In this document: positions 1 through 6,610 of the stretch, piece by piece
Numbering within the stretch: the stretch's first letter is position 1
How the letters are laid out: each line of letters opens with the position of its first letter
NCBI GenBank assembly: GCA_043101835.1
Contig: JBICHM010000256.1
Span: 1-10,909, forward strand
DNA length: 10,909 nt
Direction: 5' to 3'
Source: JBICHM01 sp043101835
Lineage (GTDB): Bacteria > Planctomycetota > Phycisphaerae > Phycisphaerales > UBA1924
The notes under the pieces: generated by a model
The model's input: the letters and a program-made list of their open reading frames with translations, nothing else
Told to the model about the DNA's origin: nothing
Databases searched by the model: none
Position numbers and translations under genes: made by a program

Positions 1-1510
1 ACGCGATCTTCAACTCCGCGGCGCGAATCGCGTCGCGCCAGTCGGTGCGCACTTCGTCGTACGTGTCGGCGCTGAAGACGACCTCGCGCCCGTCGGCAAA
101 TCGGTGCACCGGCATGGCGTAGAAGAGCGCATCGGCGTGGGCGACCGCGGCGCTCGGGCTCTCGAAACCGGCGCGCTCGAGCGCATCGCTGTCGAGTGCG
201 CCCGCCTGCGCCGCGCCGTGAATCGCGTGCATTGCGTCCCACGCGGCGCGGCATTCGTGGTGGAGGTCGATGCCGAACGCGCCCATCAGGGGCGAGATCA
301 TGCTGCGCCAGCCGCGGCTCGGCGCCTCGGAGGCGATCTCGAACGGGTTGGCCTTGTCGATGAACCGGTCGAAGTAGCGCTGATACATGACCCGGCGCAC
401 GGGCAGGCGGCGCAGCTCGAACTCGCGCGGACCGAAGGCGTCGGCCGGGGCGATGTCGCCCTTGGCGGGCATCTGCCAGACGCTCTGCCCCTGCTCCGTC
501 AGCGTGTACTCAACGAAGCGTCGGGCGAGTTCGGGGTTCGGCCCGCCTCGCAGGATGGAGACCGGGTCGGGATCGACGAAGACGAGGCCTTCGGGGTCGA
601 TGTACCCCACACGCGACGTCTCCGGCCCCCCACCGGGCTCGCGGAGCGCCTGCGACTGGTACCGCCCGTAGAAATCGATCGCAAGACCCGCCGCGGCTTC
701 GCCGGCGCTGACATCCAGCGGCGCCTTCGTTGACGACGCGGCGAAGTACTGCGCGTTGGCGCTCATCGCGCGCAGCGTGCGCCAGCCCTTCTCCCAGCCG
801 TAGTTGTTGAGGATCGACTCGAAGGTCGTTGCGACCGAGCCGCTCTGGCGCGGGTCGGCAAGCGCAACCCAGCCGGCGTAGCGGTGGTCGGTCAGCGACT
901 CCCAGTCGCGCGGCGGCTCGAGGTCGAGCCGATTGAGCACATCGCGGTTGTACACGATGCCGAAGGACGACATCGCGGTGCCGAGCCAGTGCTGGTCGGG
1001 GTCGTAGATGACCGCGGCGCCGACGCTGTTGTCGCCGAACCACTCGTCGAGCTGCGCCTGCGGGTAGTCCATCGGCACGGAGAGAGGCAACATGCCCTCG
1101 CGCCCACCCGGCAGGTCGATGGCGACGCCGCGCTTCATCTGGTCGTGCTCATATGAGCCGCCGCCAAAGAGGATGTCGTAGGGCATCGTGCCGGGCGGGC
1201 AGGACCCGTCGGCGGCAATATCGCCGCGCCGGTACGCGGCGTCGTACTGGGCGATCAGCTGCTTGCGGATCTCGCTCGTGCCGCCGGGCTGGCGGAAATC
1301 AACCCAGACGGGCTCGCCGTAGCGCAGCTCGTGCCACTCGCTGAAGCCGCGCGCAAACTCGATGCGCAGGTGCTCGATATGCGGCGTGATGACGACGAGG
1401 CGCGCCTCGCCAGCATCGGGCGCACGCCCGGCGTCGGTCGGCCGGAAGAGGAAGGGCACGCCCAGGATGACGACAAGCGACGCAACGACGGCGAGTCTTG
1501 CGGGGTTCAT
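1..1510 (-). CDS. ABC transporter substrate-binding protein, AfuA/iron type (3' end missing)
   Basis: The frame is open from ATG at 1510 to the left edge: 503 codons, C-terminus missing. It resembles periplasmic binding proteins of the Fe3+/AfuA type (COG1840). A hydrophobic N-terminus (residues about 6-22) without a lipobox Cys suggests export or membrane anchoring. Family-like stretches are the WESLTDHRYAGWVALADP region (203-220), SGS at 223-225, NYGWEKGW (236-243), the SAGEAAAG turn (268-275), and a late GLVFVDPDPVSIL segment (308-320) followed by NPELARRF (325-332). Residues after about 350 form an extension beyond the usual family length of around 340 aa; it starts with an ELRRLPVRR motif (365-373). 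GGAGA at 1521-1517, six bases upstream, supports the start. The gene follows the EEP gene by 13 bases, so co-transcription is likely. Iron as ligand is inferred from the family; the usual metal-ligand tyrosines were not verified. No permease or ATPase gene is visible. Confidence 0.85.
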   Translation of the reverse strand, partial: MNPARLAVVASLVVILGVPFLFRPTDAGRAPDAGEARLVVITPHIEHLRIEFARGFSEWHELRYGEPVWVDFRQPGGTSEIRKQLIAQYDAAYRRGDIAADGSCPPGTMPYDILFGGGSYEHDQMKRGVAIDLPGGREGMLPLSVPMDYPQAQLDEWFGDNSVGAAVIYDPDQHWLGTAMSSFGIVYNRDVLNRLDLEPPRDWESLTDHRYAGWVALADPRQSGSVATTFESILNNYGWEKGWRTLRAMSANAQYFAASSTKAPLDVSAGEAAAGLAIDFYGRYQSQALREPGGGPETSRVGYIDPEGLVFVDPDPVSILRGGPNPELARRFVEYTLTEQGQSVWQMPAKGDIAPADAFGPREFELRRLPVRRVMYQRYFDRFIDKANPFEIASEAPSRGWRSMISPLMGAFGIDLHHECRAAWDAMHAIHGAAQAGALDSDALERAGFESPSAAVAHADALFYAMPVHRFADGREVVFSADTYDEVRTDWRDAIRAAELKIA

Positions 1511-1516
1511 CCGTCG

Positions 1517-1521
1517 TCTCC
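1517..1521 (-). promoter_or_regulatory. Ribosome binding site of the substrate-binding protein gene
   Basis: GGAGA on the minus strand lies six bases before the ATG at 1510, in the 13-base gap after the EEP stop codon. It fixes the start of the substrate-binding protein and supports translation from a shared mRNA. Confidence 0.6.
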
Positions 1522-1523
1522 GG

Positions 1524-2954
1524 TCAGTTCGCGTCGGGGAGGATGTCGATCACCACCGGCATGTGGTCGCTGGTGGCGGTGTCGTCGCGCTGCACGCCGA
1601 TCGCTTCGAGCGTCGCGTCGGAAAGCACGGAGGCGTCGAAGATGAAAGCGTTGGCGATGCGGGCGCCGGCGTCGCCGACGAGGGCGTAGTCAAGACGCCC
1701 CGGCGCGAAGCGGCTGCCCTGCTCACGCCAGCTCACGCGCACCCGCTGGCCCAGGTTCGGCGTGTCGGCGACGACAAGGTCGCCGCCGTCGGCGTCGGTC
1801 CCGCTGGCGAGCAGCGCCTGCGGCGCGGGATCGCCGACGAGATTGAAATCCCCGGCGATGACGACCATGTCGGGCGCGTCAGCGCGCATCGCCTGCAGGA
1901 GCGCCGCGCGGATAGCGCGGGCCTCGGCAAGGCGCTGGCTGTCCTCCTCGCCCGCGTACCCGCCGCAGCACTTCAGGTGCAGGCTGGTGGCGACGAGGTC
2001 GCCGACGGGCGTGCTGATGCGCGCCGCGGCGACGCGGATGCCGCGGGAATCGTCGACCTTGGGATCTCCGGCGCTGTCCGGTCGGAGCGTGCGCGTCTCG
2101 ATGCGCTGCATCGGATGGCGGCTGATGATCGCGACGCCGCGTTCGCCGCCCTTGATGGCCGTCCAGACAGGCGTGTCCTCGCTGTAGTTGAACCAGGTCG
2201 CGAGCTCGTCCTCGGTGACGGGCGGCGCATCACGGTTGCGGTCGTCCCACTCCTGCACGAGCACGACATCGGGCTTGAGCGCGTGCAGGACACGGTCGAA
2301 CGGCTCGGGGTTGCCCATCGGCGAGCCCCAGAGGACGTTCCAGGACAGGACGCGCACAGCGTCGTCGGGGCGCGCAGGGACCTCGATGTCCAGTCGCTCC
2401 GGCGCGGGAGCTAGCTCCGGGGGGTGGAGCCGCACCGCACCCTGATTCCAGACCTCTCGAAGCCTCCGACTATCTTCCGCGAGAGCTGCAACGACAATGT
2501 TGCCGCCGAGCTGCGGCAAGTCGCCCTTAGGAACTCGATCCAATCTGATTTCAAACTGATCCGAGGCATGAGACGGCGCGAAAAGCACCCCATATGCGGA
2601 ATGCGCAATAGGTGTGACCGGCCCATCGCGAGCGAGCAGTCTGGCCGTGACACCGGTAGAGAAGCTCAAGGAAAGGTCTGCGCCCCAAACGACCGCCGGG
2701 TCGTACCTCGCGAGCCTCAGGCCGGTCTCTGCGTCTCCATCAGCGTCAATGTTGATGTTGACTGTGAAGCGAGAGTTCTGAAGCGAGGTCACCTCGCCGG
2801 TTTGCACACGAATGTAGAGGTACTCGGCGTCCGCAACAGCCCAGACACCTTCTGGCCAGTCATCGAATTCTCCATCGAGCTCGATCACGGGCTCTGCTGC
2901 CGCAGAGGTCACAATCCCGAGAAGGCCGGCGACGATCAGGGGGAGGTGCTTCAT
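1524..2954 (-). CDS. Secreted endonuclease/exonuclease/phosphatase (EEP) protein with N-terminal beta-domain
   Basis: 476 aa. A signal peptide is evident: Lys3, a hydrophobic stretch at 4-17, and a likely cut after the SAAA at 17-20. Residues about 22-175 hold a DGEFDDW motif (27-33) and an NINIDADGDAETG stretch (66-78), which resemble CBM9/DOMON-like ligand-binding domains. Residues about 198-472 are a EEP-fold metal-dependent hydrolase: N206 (SWN), E235 (VQEW), H326 (SLH), D369 and N371 (GDFN), D463 and H464 (SDH). All core catalytic positions are present, so it should be active on a phosphoester such as extracellular nucleic acid or a phospho-sugar or lipid; the substrate cannot be read from sequence. 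Cys329-Cys330 directly follow the catalytic His segment. There is no clear Shine-Dalgarno before ATG 2954. DNA coding for the N-terminal domain has clearly lower GC than the rest. It lies first in a likely two-gene unit with the substrate-binding protein. Confidence 0.88.
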   Translation of the reverse strand: MKHLPLIVAGLLGIVTSAAAEPVIELDGEFDDWPEGVWAVADAEYLYIRVQTGEVTSLQNSRFTVNINIDADGDAETGLRLARYDPAVVWGADLSLSFSTGVTARLLARDGPVTPIAHSAYGVLFAPSHASDQFEIRLDRVPKGDLPQLGGNIVVAALAEDSRRLREVWNQGAVRLHPPELAPAPERLDIEVPARPDDAVRVLSWNVLWGSPMGNPEPFDRVLHALKPDVVLVQEWDDRNRDAPPVTEDELATWFNYSEDTPVWTAIKGGERGVAIISRHPMQRIETRTLRPDSAGDPKVDDSRGIRVAAARISTPVGDLVATSLHLKCCGGYAGEEDSQRLAEARAIRAALLQAMRADAPDMVVIAGDFNLVGDPAPQALLASGTDADGGDLVVADTPNLGQRVRVSWREQGSRFAPGRLDYALVGDAGARIANAFIFDASVLSDATLEAIGVQRDDTATSDHMPVVIDILPDAN

Positions 2955-2994
2955 GCCAGAAGCGTAGCGGCGGTCGGGGCCAAACGCGGGCGAG

Positions 2995-3024
2995 TTGACC
3001 GGGGGGGACCGGGGGCGTCACAAT
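2995..3024 (+). promoter_or_regulatory. Candidate sigma70-type promoter of the tRNA-Leu gene
   Basis: TTGACC (2995-3000) and CACAAT (3019-3024), separated by 18 bases, resemble -35 and -10 boxes with 5/6 and 4/6 matches. Transcription would start near 3031, just before the tRNA 5' end at 3037. The spacer is an unusually G-rich tract. It lies in the 82-base gap between the divergent EEP gene and the tRNA. This rests on pattern matching only. Confidence 0.4.
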
Positions 3025-3036
3025 CACCGATTCCCG

Positions 3037-3120
3037 GCCGGAGTGGCGGAACTGGCAGACGCGGCGGATTCAAAATCCGCTGGCCGCAAGGTCTTGAGGG
3101 TTCGAGTCCCTCCTCCGGCA
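3037..3120 (+). tRNA. tRNA-Leu (anticodon CAA)
   Basis: An 84-nt class II tRNA that decodes UUG. The seven-base acceptor stem GCCGGAG (3037-3043) pairs with CTCCGGC (3113-3119), with discriminator A at 3120, as expected for leucine. The anticodon stem GCGGA/TCCGC encloses loop TTCAAAA, with anticodon CAA at 3071-3073. The long variable arm forms a GGCC-GCAA-GGTC hairpin. The T arm is GAGGG-TTCGAGT-CCCTC (3096-3112). The 3' CCA is not encoded (TGC follows), so it must be added after transcription. A same-strand DUF3467 gene begins 58 bases downstream. Confidence 0.97.
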
Positions 3121-3164
3121 TGCTTGCACACCCGGCGCGACGATGCGCTTCACCAGACCTTCAC

Positions 3165-3170
3165 GAAGGA
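3165..3170 (+). promoter_or_regulatory. Ribosome binding site that sets the DUF3467 start
   Basis: GAAGGA lies eight bases before ATG 3179. It favours this start over the in-frame ATG at 3143, which would add 12 residues (beginning MRFTRPSRR) unlike the family and lacks a good ribosome binding site. Confidence 0.55.
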
Positions 3171-3178
3171 TCGCCCCC

Positions 3179-3502
3179 ATGGCCGACCAGCCCGCCCAGC
3201 AGCAGTCCCGTCAGATTCAGCTCCGCATCGACGAGTCGAAGATGACGACGACCTACGCGAACACCATCCGCACCTCGACCACGCTCGACGAGGTGGTGCT
3301 CGACTTCGGGCTGAACATGCCCATGCAGGCGGCGCCCAACCAGGCCCCGATGATGGTCTTCGCCGTCGGCTCGCGCGTCGTCCTCAACTGGGCCAGCGCC
3401 AAGCGCCTCGCCGCGACGGTCAGCCAGGCCGTGAACGCCTACGAGGAACGCCACGGTCAGATCGACATCAACCCCCCCGGCCAGCCCGCCACCGAAGGCT
3501 GA
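3179..3502 (+). CDS. DUF3467 domain-containing protein
   Basis: A small soluble protein of 107 aa. After a Gln-rich start (ADQPAQQQSRQ) it reads IQLRIDESKMTTTYANTIR, then TTLDEVVLDFG, then FAVGSRVVLNWASAKRL and a C-terminal helix containing NAYEERHG. The Y-A-N, the E..LDFG and the R-V-hydrophobic-...-AKRL segments are the conserved signature of DUF3467, a family of about 90-110 aa of unknown function found in many bacteria. There are no membrane segments, signal peptide or catalytic motif. The start at 3179 was chosen for its ribosome binding site and family fit. The tRNA-Leu gene lies 58 bases upstream on the same strand with no clear terminator between, so the two may share a transcript. 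pheA converges from the other side 17 bases past the stop. Family membership is confident; function is unknown. Confidence 0.88.
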   Translation: MADQPAQQQSRQIQLRIDESKMTTTYANTIRTSTTLDEVVLDFGLNMPMQAAPNQAPMMVFAVGSRVVLNWASAKRLAATVSQAVNAYEERHGQIDINPPGQPATEG

Positions 3503-3523
3503 TCGGCCGGCGCCGACACTCAG
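3499..3523. terminator. Possible bidirectional hairpin between DUF3467 and pheA
   Basis: TCGGC (3503-3507) pairs with GCCGA (3512-3516) around a CGGC loop. CTGA (3499-3502) can also pair with TCAG (3520-3523) beyond a CAC bulge; these bases include both convergent stop codons. There is no T tract, so intrinsic termination is uncertain. Confidence 0.3.
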
Positions 3524-4704
3524 AGAATGCGACGCGCGCGCGGGTATGACCCCAGCACGGTCAGGCTCGCGCAGTGTTCGCGCGCGCCCTCGATCGCGCG
3601 CTGCACGCGATCATCGTCGCGGTGCCCCTCGGCGTCGACGAAGAACGAGTAGCGCCAGTTCTCGCGACCGCTGGGGCGCTTGTCGATGTGCGTGAGGTTG
3701 ACGCGCGCCAGGTCGAACTCGATCAGCACGCGCGCAAGCGCGCCGGGCTTGTCCTCGGTCTGGAAGTGGATCGAGGTCTTGTCATCGCCCGTGCGCCCCG
3801 CGGCCTGACGCGCGATCACGAAGAAGCGCGTGATGTTGTTGGGGTTGTCCTCGATGTCCTCGAAGATCGTCCGCACGCCGTAGAGGTTGCCGGCGAGGCT
3901 GCTGGCGATCGCGGCCGAGCCGCTGGCCGGGTCCGCCTCCTGTTCGTCACGCGCCGTCATGACGGCGCGGCTCGTGCTCGCGGCGGGTATGAGCTCGGCC
4001 TGCGGGTACTGCGTCGCCAGCCACTTGCGGCATTGCGGGAAGACCTCGGGCTTCGAATGGATGCGCCGCACCTGCGCCGGCTCGCAGTTGGCGAGCAGAT
4101 GGTGGCGGATGGTGATGAGCACCTCCGCGTACACATTCACCTGGCCGGCGGAGTCGCGGAAGGCGTCGAGCGTCTCGGCGATGCCTCCCATTGTGGAGTT
4201 TTCGATCGGCACGAGCCCGTAGTCCACATGCCCGCGCGCCACCTCGGTGAAGACGCCGTCGATCGCGCGCAGGTCTTCGTACGCCACCGATGCGCCGAAG
4301 TGCGTCACAGCCGCCTGGTGGCTGAATGAGCCGGGCGGGCCGAGGTACCCGATGCGCAGCGGCTGCTCGATGGCGAAGGAGCCGCTCATCAGCTCGCGGT
4401 AGACGCCTTCGATCGCGCGATCGGAAAGCGGGCCGGTGTTCATCGCGATGACGCGCTTGAGCACCTCCGCCTCGCGATGCGGGGCGTAGATCGGCACGCC
4501 GGTCGCGCGCTTCACCTCGCCGACGCGCGAGACGATCGACGCCCGCTCGTTGAGCAGGGCGATGAGCCGGTGGTCGATTTCGTCGATGCGCACGCGCAGG
4601 CCGTCGAGCTCGCCCGGTGCGGGCGGCTCGGCGGCGCGCCGGGGTCCGGAAGGGTCCGGCGCAGGCTGCGGCGGCTCGGGCGTCTGGTCGTCTGGGCTGC
4701 TCAT
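3520..4704 (-). CDS. pheA: Bifunctional chorismate mutase/prephenate dehydratase (P-protein)
   Basis: 394 aa, cytoplasmic. It converts chorismate to prephenate and then phenylpyruvate in phenylalanine synthesis. A Pro-rich tail (1-30) precedes an AroQ-type mutase helix domain (about 32-110); R37, R54 and K65 align with E. coli P-protein R11, R28 and K39. The dehydratase domain (about 116-298) has GPPGSFSHQAA (122-132), PIENSTMGGI (166-175) and the catalytic TRF at 292-294. The ACT domain (about 309-385) has GAL at 321-323, but DKRP (341-344) stands where E. coli has the phenylalanine-binding ESRP. A complete three-domain architecture implies feedback regulation. The start at 4704 was chosen because AAAAGGGGG (4716-4708) just upstream is a good ribosome binding site and the mutase domain begins soon after; an in-frame ATG at 4719 is the alternative. 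It diverges from a membrane-protein gene and converges on the DUF3467 gene. Confidence 0.96.
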   Translation of the reverse strand: MSSPDDQTPEPPQPAPDPSGPRRAAEPPAPGELDGLRVRIDEIDHRLIALLNERASIVSRVGEVKRATGVPIYAPHREAEVLKRVIAMNTGPLSDRAIEGVYRELMSGSFAIEQPLRIGYLGPPGSFSHQAAVTHFGASVAYEDLRAIDGVFTEVARGHVDYGLVPIENSTMGGIAETLDAFRDSAGQVNVYAEVLITIRHHLLANCEPAQVRRIHSKPEVFPQCRKWLATQYPQAELIPAASTSRAVMTARDEQEADPASGSAAIASSLAGNLYGVRTIFEDIEDNPNNITRFFVIARQAAGRTGDDKTSIHFQTEDKPGALARVLIEFDLARVNLTHIDKRPSGRENWRYSFFVDAEGHRDDDRVQRAIEGAREHCASLTVLGSYPRARRIL

Positions 4705-4852
4705 GGGCCCCCTTTTCATCGGTCCGGAAGGTTGCTGGGCTGACGCCCGCCGGGCCGAAGGGAGAAACACGCCCGCCCCGACCCGGAACAACCGGATAAC
4801 CCGCGGCGGGCGCTGCGGGAATCGCACGCGTCGAGGATAGTCGGGCCCATGA
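4701..4852. repeat. 10-base inverted repeat spanning both divergent start codons
   Basis: TCATGGGCCC at 4701-4710 is the exact reverse complement of GGGCCCATGA at 4843-4852. Each arm holds the start codon of one divergent gene, pheA on the left and the seven-helix protein on the right. Each also contains the self-complementary hexamer GGGCCC. The 144-base gap between the two start codons shows no strong promoter on either strand. The repeat could be an operator or a chance product of GC-rich translation starts. Confidence 0.4.
4708..4716 (-). promoter_or_regulatory. Ribosome binding site of pheA
   Basis: AAAAGGGGG reads 4716 to 4708 on the minus strand, with its AAGG core six bases before ATG 4704. 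It covers the in-frame ATG alternative at 4719 only partly, so initiation at 4704 is preferred. Confidence 0.5.
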
Positions 4853-5769
4853 ACAACGCCGGGGCAGATCTCGAACGCCTCGCCGCCAGCGCCGCGGCCG
4901 GGCTCGACGCCCTCCCGTGGGGCGCGCACGCCCTTGCGGCGGCGGCGCTCATCGCCGGCCTCATCATGTGGCTGAGCGGGCGGAAGTTCGTGCGCCCGCT
5001 CTACGCCCTGCTCTTCGCCCTCGGCGGAGCCGCGATCGGCTTCGCCGGCCCCTCCGCCGTGGGCCTGCACGCCGACCCCTATCTCGGCCTCGGCATTGGC
5101 CTGCTCGTCGGCTTCCTTGTCAGCGCCATCGTGTACCGCTTCACGATGGCCTTGACGCTCGCCGGCGTCGCGGCCGTCGTGGCGCCGATGTTCGTCGCCG
5201 CGGCCATCAATATCTCGCAGGCTCGCGCGGCCTCCGACGGCTTCCCCGACCCGGACGCCATGGTGGCCGATCTGCTCGGCGACATGTCGGAAGACGACTC
5301 CATCTTCGCGACGAACGAGCCGCCGATAACCATCGCCGATGATGCGCGGCGGTCCGAGAACTCCGAGGAGGCGTCGGTGCTCGACGGCCTCGAGATTGCG
5401 GCGATCGAGGCCTCGCTGCGCATCCGTCGCGTGGCGCTTGCGCTGTGGTCGGACGCGATCGACCGGTTCGACGCCATGCCGCCGCTGCACCGCCTGCTGA
5501 TGCTGCTGGCGCTGCTCGGGGGCGCCGGAGCCGGGTTTGCGCTTGGGTTCAGCTTCCCTGGGAAGGTGGCGGCGATCGCGACGGCCTTTGTCGGCGCCGC
5601 GGTGTGGCTGGGCGGCGCGTCCTGGATGGCGACGCTCCTGAGCGTGCCGCCGACGCGCGTCGGGCTCGCCACCCCCCTCTCCTGGCTGCTGGTGTGGCTG
5701 GCGGTCTCCATCGCCGGGACGCTCATCCAGTGGACCGCGCTCCGGCCTCGTGCCGATGAGAGCCGCTGA
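4849..5769 (+). CDS. Seven-helix membrane protein, DUF4203/TMEM198-like, with acidic loop
   Basis: 306 aa with about seven predicted membrane segments, near residues 27-43, 49-67, 78-97, 99-120, 214-235, 239-264 and 277-296. Many are Gly/Ala-rich with small-residue packing patterns such as GGAAIGFAG (59-67). Layout and a G-R-K-F-x-R-P turn after helix 1 resemble DUF4203/TMEM198-like proteins; this is a weak family call. A hydrophilic, acidic stretch of about 93 residues (121-213, with many Asp, Glu and Ser) separates helices 4 and 5 and is missing from its downstream neighbour, which is otherwise alike. No signal peptide, catalytic motif or transporter signature is seen. The ATG at 4849 has a GAGGA 11 bases upstream (4833-4837), somewhat far but plausible. 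The next gene starts 38 bases after the stop, so the two probably form one transcript. Function is unknown. Confidence 0.82.
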   Translation: MNNAGADLERLAASAAAGLDALPWGAHALAAAALIAGLIMWLSGRKFVRPLYALLFALGGAAIGFAGPSAVGLHADPYLGLGIGLLVGFLVSAIVYRFTMALTLAGVAAVVAPMFVAAAINISQARAASDGFPDPDAMVADLLGDMSEDDSIFATNEPPITIADDARRSENSEEASVLDGLEIAAIEASLRIRRVALALWSDAIDRFDAMPPLHRLLMLLALLGGAGAGFALGFSFPGKVAAIATAFVGAAVWLGGASWMATLLSVPPTRVGLATPLSWLLVWLAVSIAGTLIQWTALRPRADESR

Positions 5770-5807
5770 CTCGCGCAGTTGTGCGCCAGGCAGAAAGACG
5801 GGCTCCC

Positions 5808-6569
5808 ATGTCAGCACTTGCCGCCATCCCGCCGTTCGTTGCGCAGCAGGTCCCCGAATCGCATCCGGCCGCGCTGCTGGAGACGATGTTCGACAAGCGA
5901 TGGGATCTGCTCACACGCCCGCAGGACCTCACCGAGTCGCTGTCGCACCTGGGCGTCGTCTGGGCGATGATCTTCGTCGTCCTGGGCACCATCTGTGTGC
6001 TGGCGGGGTACCGTTGGCACAAAGCGGTGATCCTCGTCCTCGCGCTGCTCGCCGGCGGCGCCGCCGGGCGGATGCTCGGCGAGCAGATCGGCGTCGCGAC
6101 AATCGTGACCGGCATCTCCGGCGCCGCACTGCTGGGCGTCCTCGCCTGGCCCGTCCTCCGCTACACGGTTGCGCTGTTCGCGGGCATCGCCGGCGCGTTC
6201 TGCGGCGCCAACGTATGGTCCGCGGTCGGCCAGCCGCCGGAGCAGCACTACATCGGCGCCATGATCGGCCTGCTCGTCCTGGGCATGATGGCCTTCATCG
6301 CCTTCCGACTCGTGATCATCGCCTTCACCGCGATCGGCGGCGCCAGCCTGCTGGTGCTCGGCTCGCTGTCGATGCTGCTGCGCCTCGAGGCGTGGCGCTC
6401 GGGCATCGAGTCTTCGCTCGCCGACCACCCGCTCGCGATCCCCGTCATCGCCGGATCGCTGATGGTCGTCGGGATCATCTTCCAGCAGGGCGGCGGCCTG
6501 AAGGGGCTGCTGGAGTCCGCCAACAGTGTGGACGCCCAGACCGGCAAGAAGAAGCCCGCCGCGGCCTGA
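5808..6569 (+). CDS. Seven-helix membrane protein, DUF4203/TMEM198-like, paralogue of the upstream gene
   Basis: 253 aa. A soluble N-terminal stretch of about 45 residues is followed by about seven membrane segments near 47-67, 71-90, 95-114, 118-138, 146-165, 168-192 and 208-226, then a Lys-rich tail (KKKP). It appears paralogous to the preceding gene. AGYRWHKA after helix 1 matches SGRKFVRP, GGAAG in helix 2 matches GGAAIG, and RYTVALFAGIAG in helix 4 matches RFTMALTLAGVA. The loop between helices 4 and 5 is only about eight residues here. The start at ATG 5808 was chosen because it leaves a normal gap, but its ribosome binding site is weak; an in-frame GTG at 5781 would add nine residues. 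The family call is tentative and the function unknown. Convergent nuoN ends 52 bases downstream. Confidence 0.8.
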   Translation: MSALAAIPPFVAQQVPESHPAALLETMFDKRWDLLTRPQDLTESLSHLGVVWAMIFVVLGTICVLAGYRWHKAVILVLALLAGGAAGRMLGEQIGVATIVTGISGAALLGVLAWPVLRYTVALFAGIAGAFCGANVWSAVGQPPEQHYIGAMIGLLVLGMMAFIAFRLVIIAFTAIGGASLLVLGSLSMLLRLEAWRSGIESSLADHPLAIPVIAGSLMVVGIIFQQGGGLKGLLESANSVDAQTGKKKPAAA

Positions 6570-6610
6570 GGCCCGGCGGTTCGCAACGACATGCTGACGG
6601 TGTGCACGAC

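Noticed and set aside
1362..2414. A 350-codon open frame on the plus strand opposite the EEP gene
   Set aside because: It overlaps a well-supported EEP hydrolase on the other strand, and its product looks like GC-rich shadow coding.
2407..2418. 12-base perfect palindrome GGAGCTAGCTCC in the EEP linker
   Set aside because: Two or three such palindromes are expected by chance in a window of this length. It lies inside coding sequence with no repeat partner, although it is near the GC change.
3037..3120. tRNA-Leu as an attachment site for an integrated element
   Set aside because: I saw no repeated copy of the tRNA 3' end elsewhere in the window and no integrase; the neighbours are housekeeping genes.
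2995..3549. An open frame running through the tRNA-Leu gene
   Set aside because: It would translate the tRNA and an alternative frame of the DUF3467 gene, and its TTG start is better explained as part of a -35 box.
4705..5817. Upstream extension of the pheA frame to 765 codons
   Set aside because: The extra N-terminal part is Arg/Gly/His-rich, lies antisense to the seven-helix protein gene and crosses the divergent intergenic region. PheA has a normal start with ribosome binding site at 4704.
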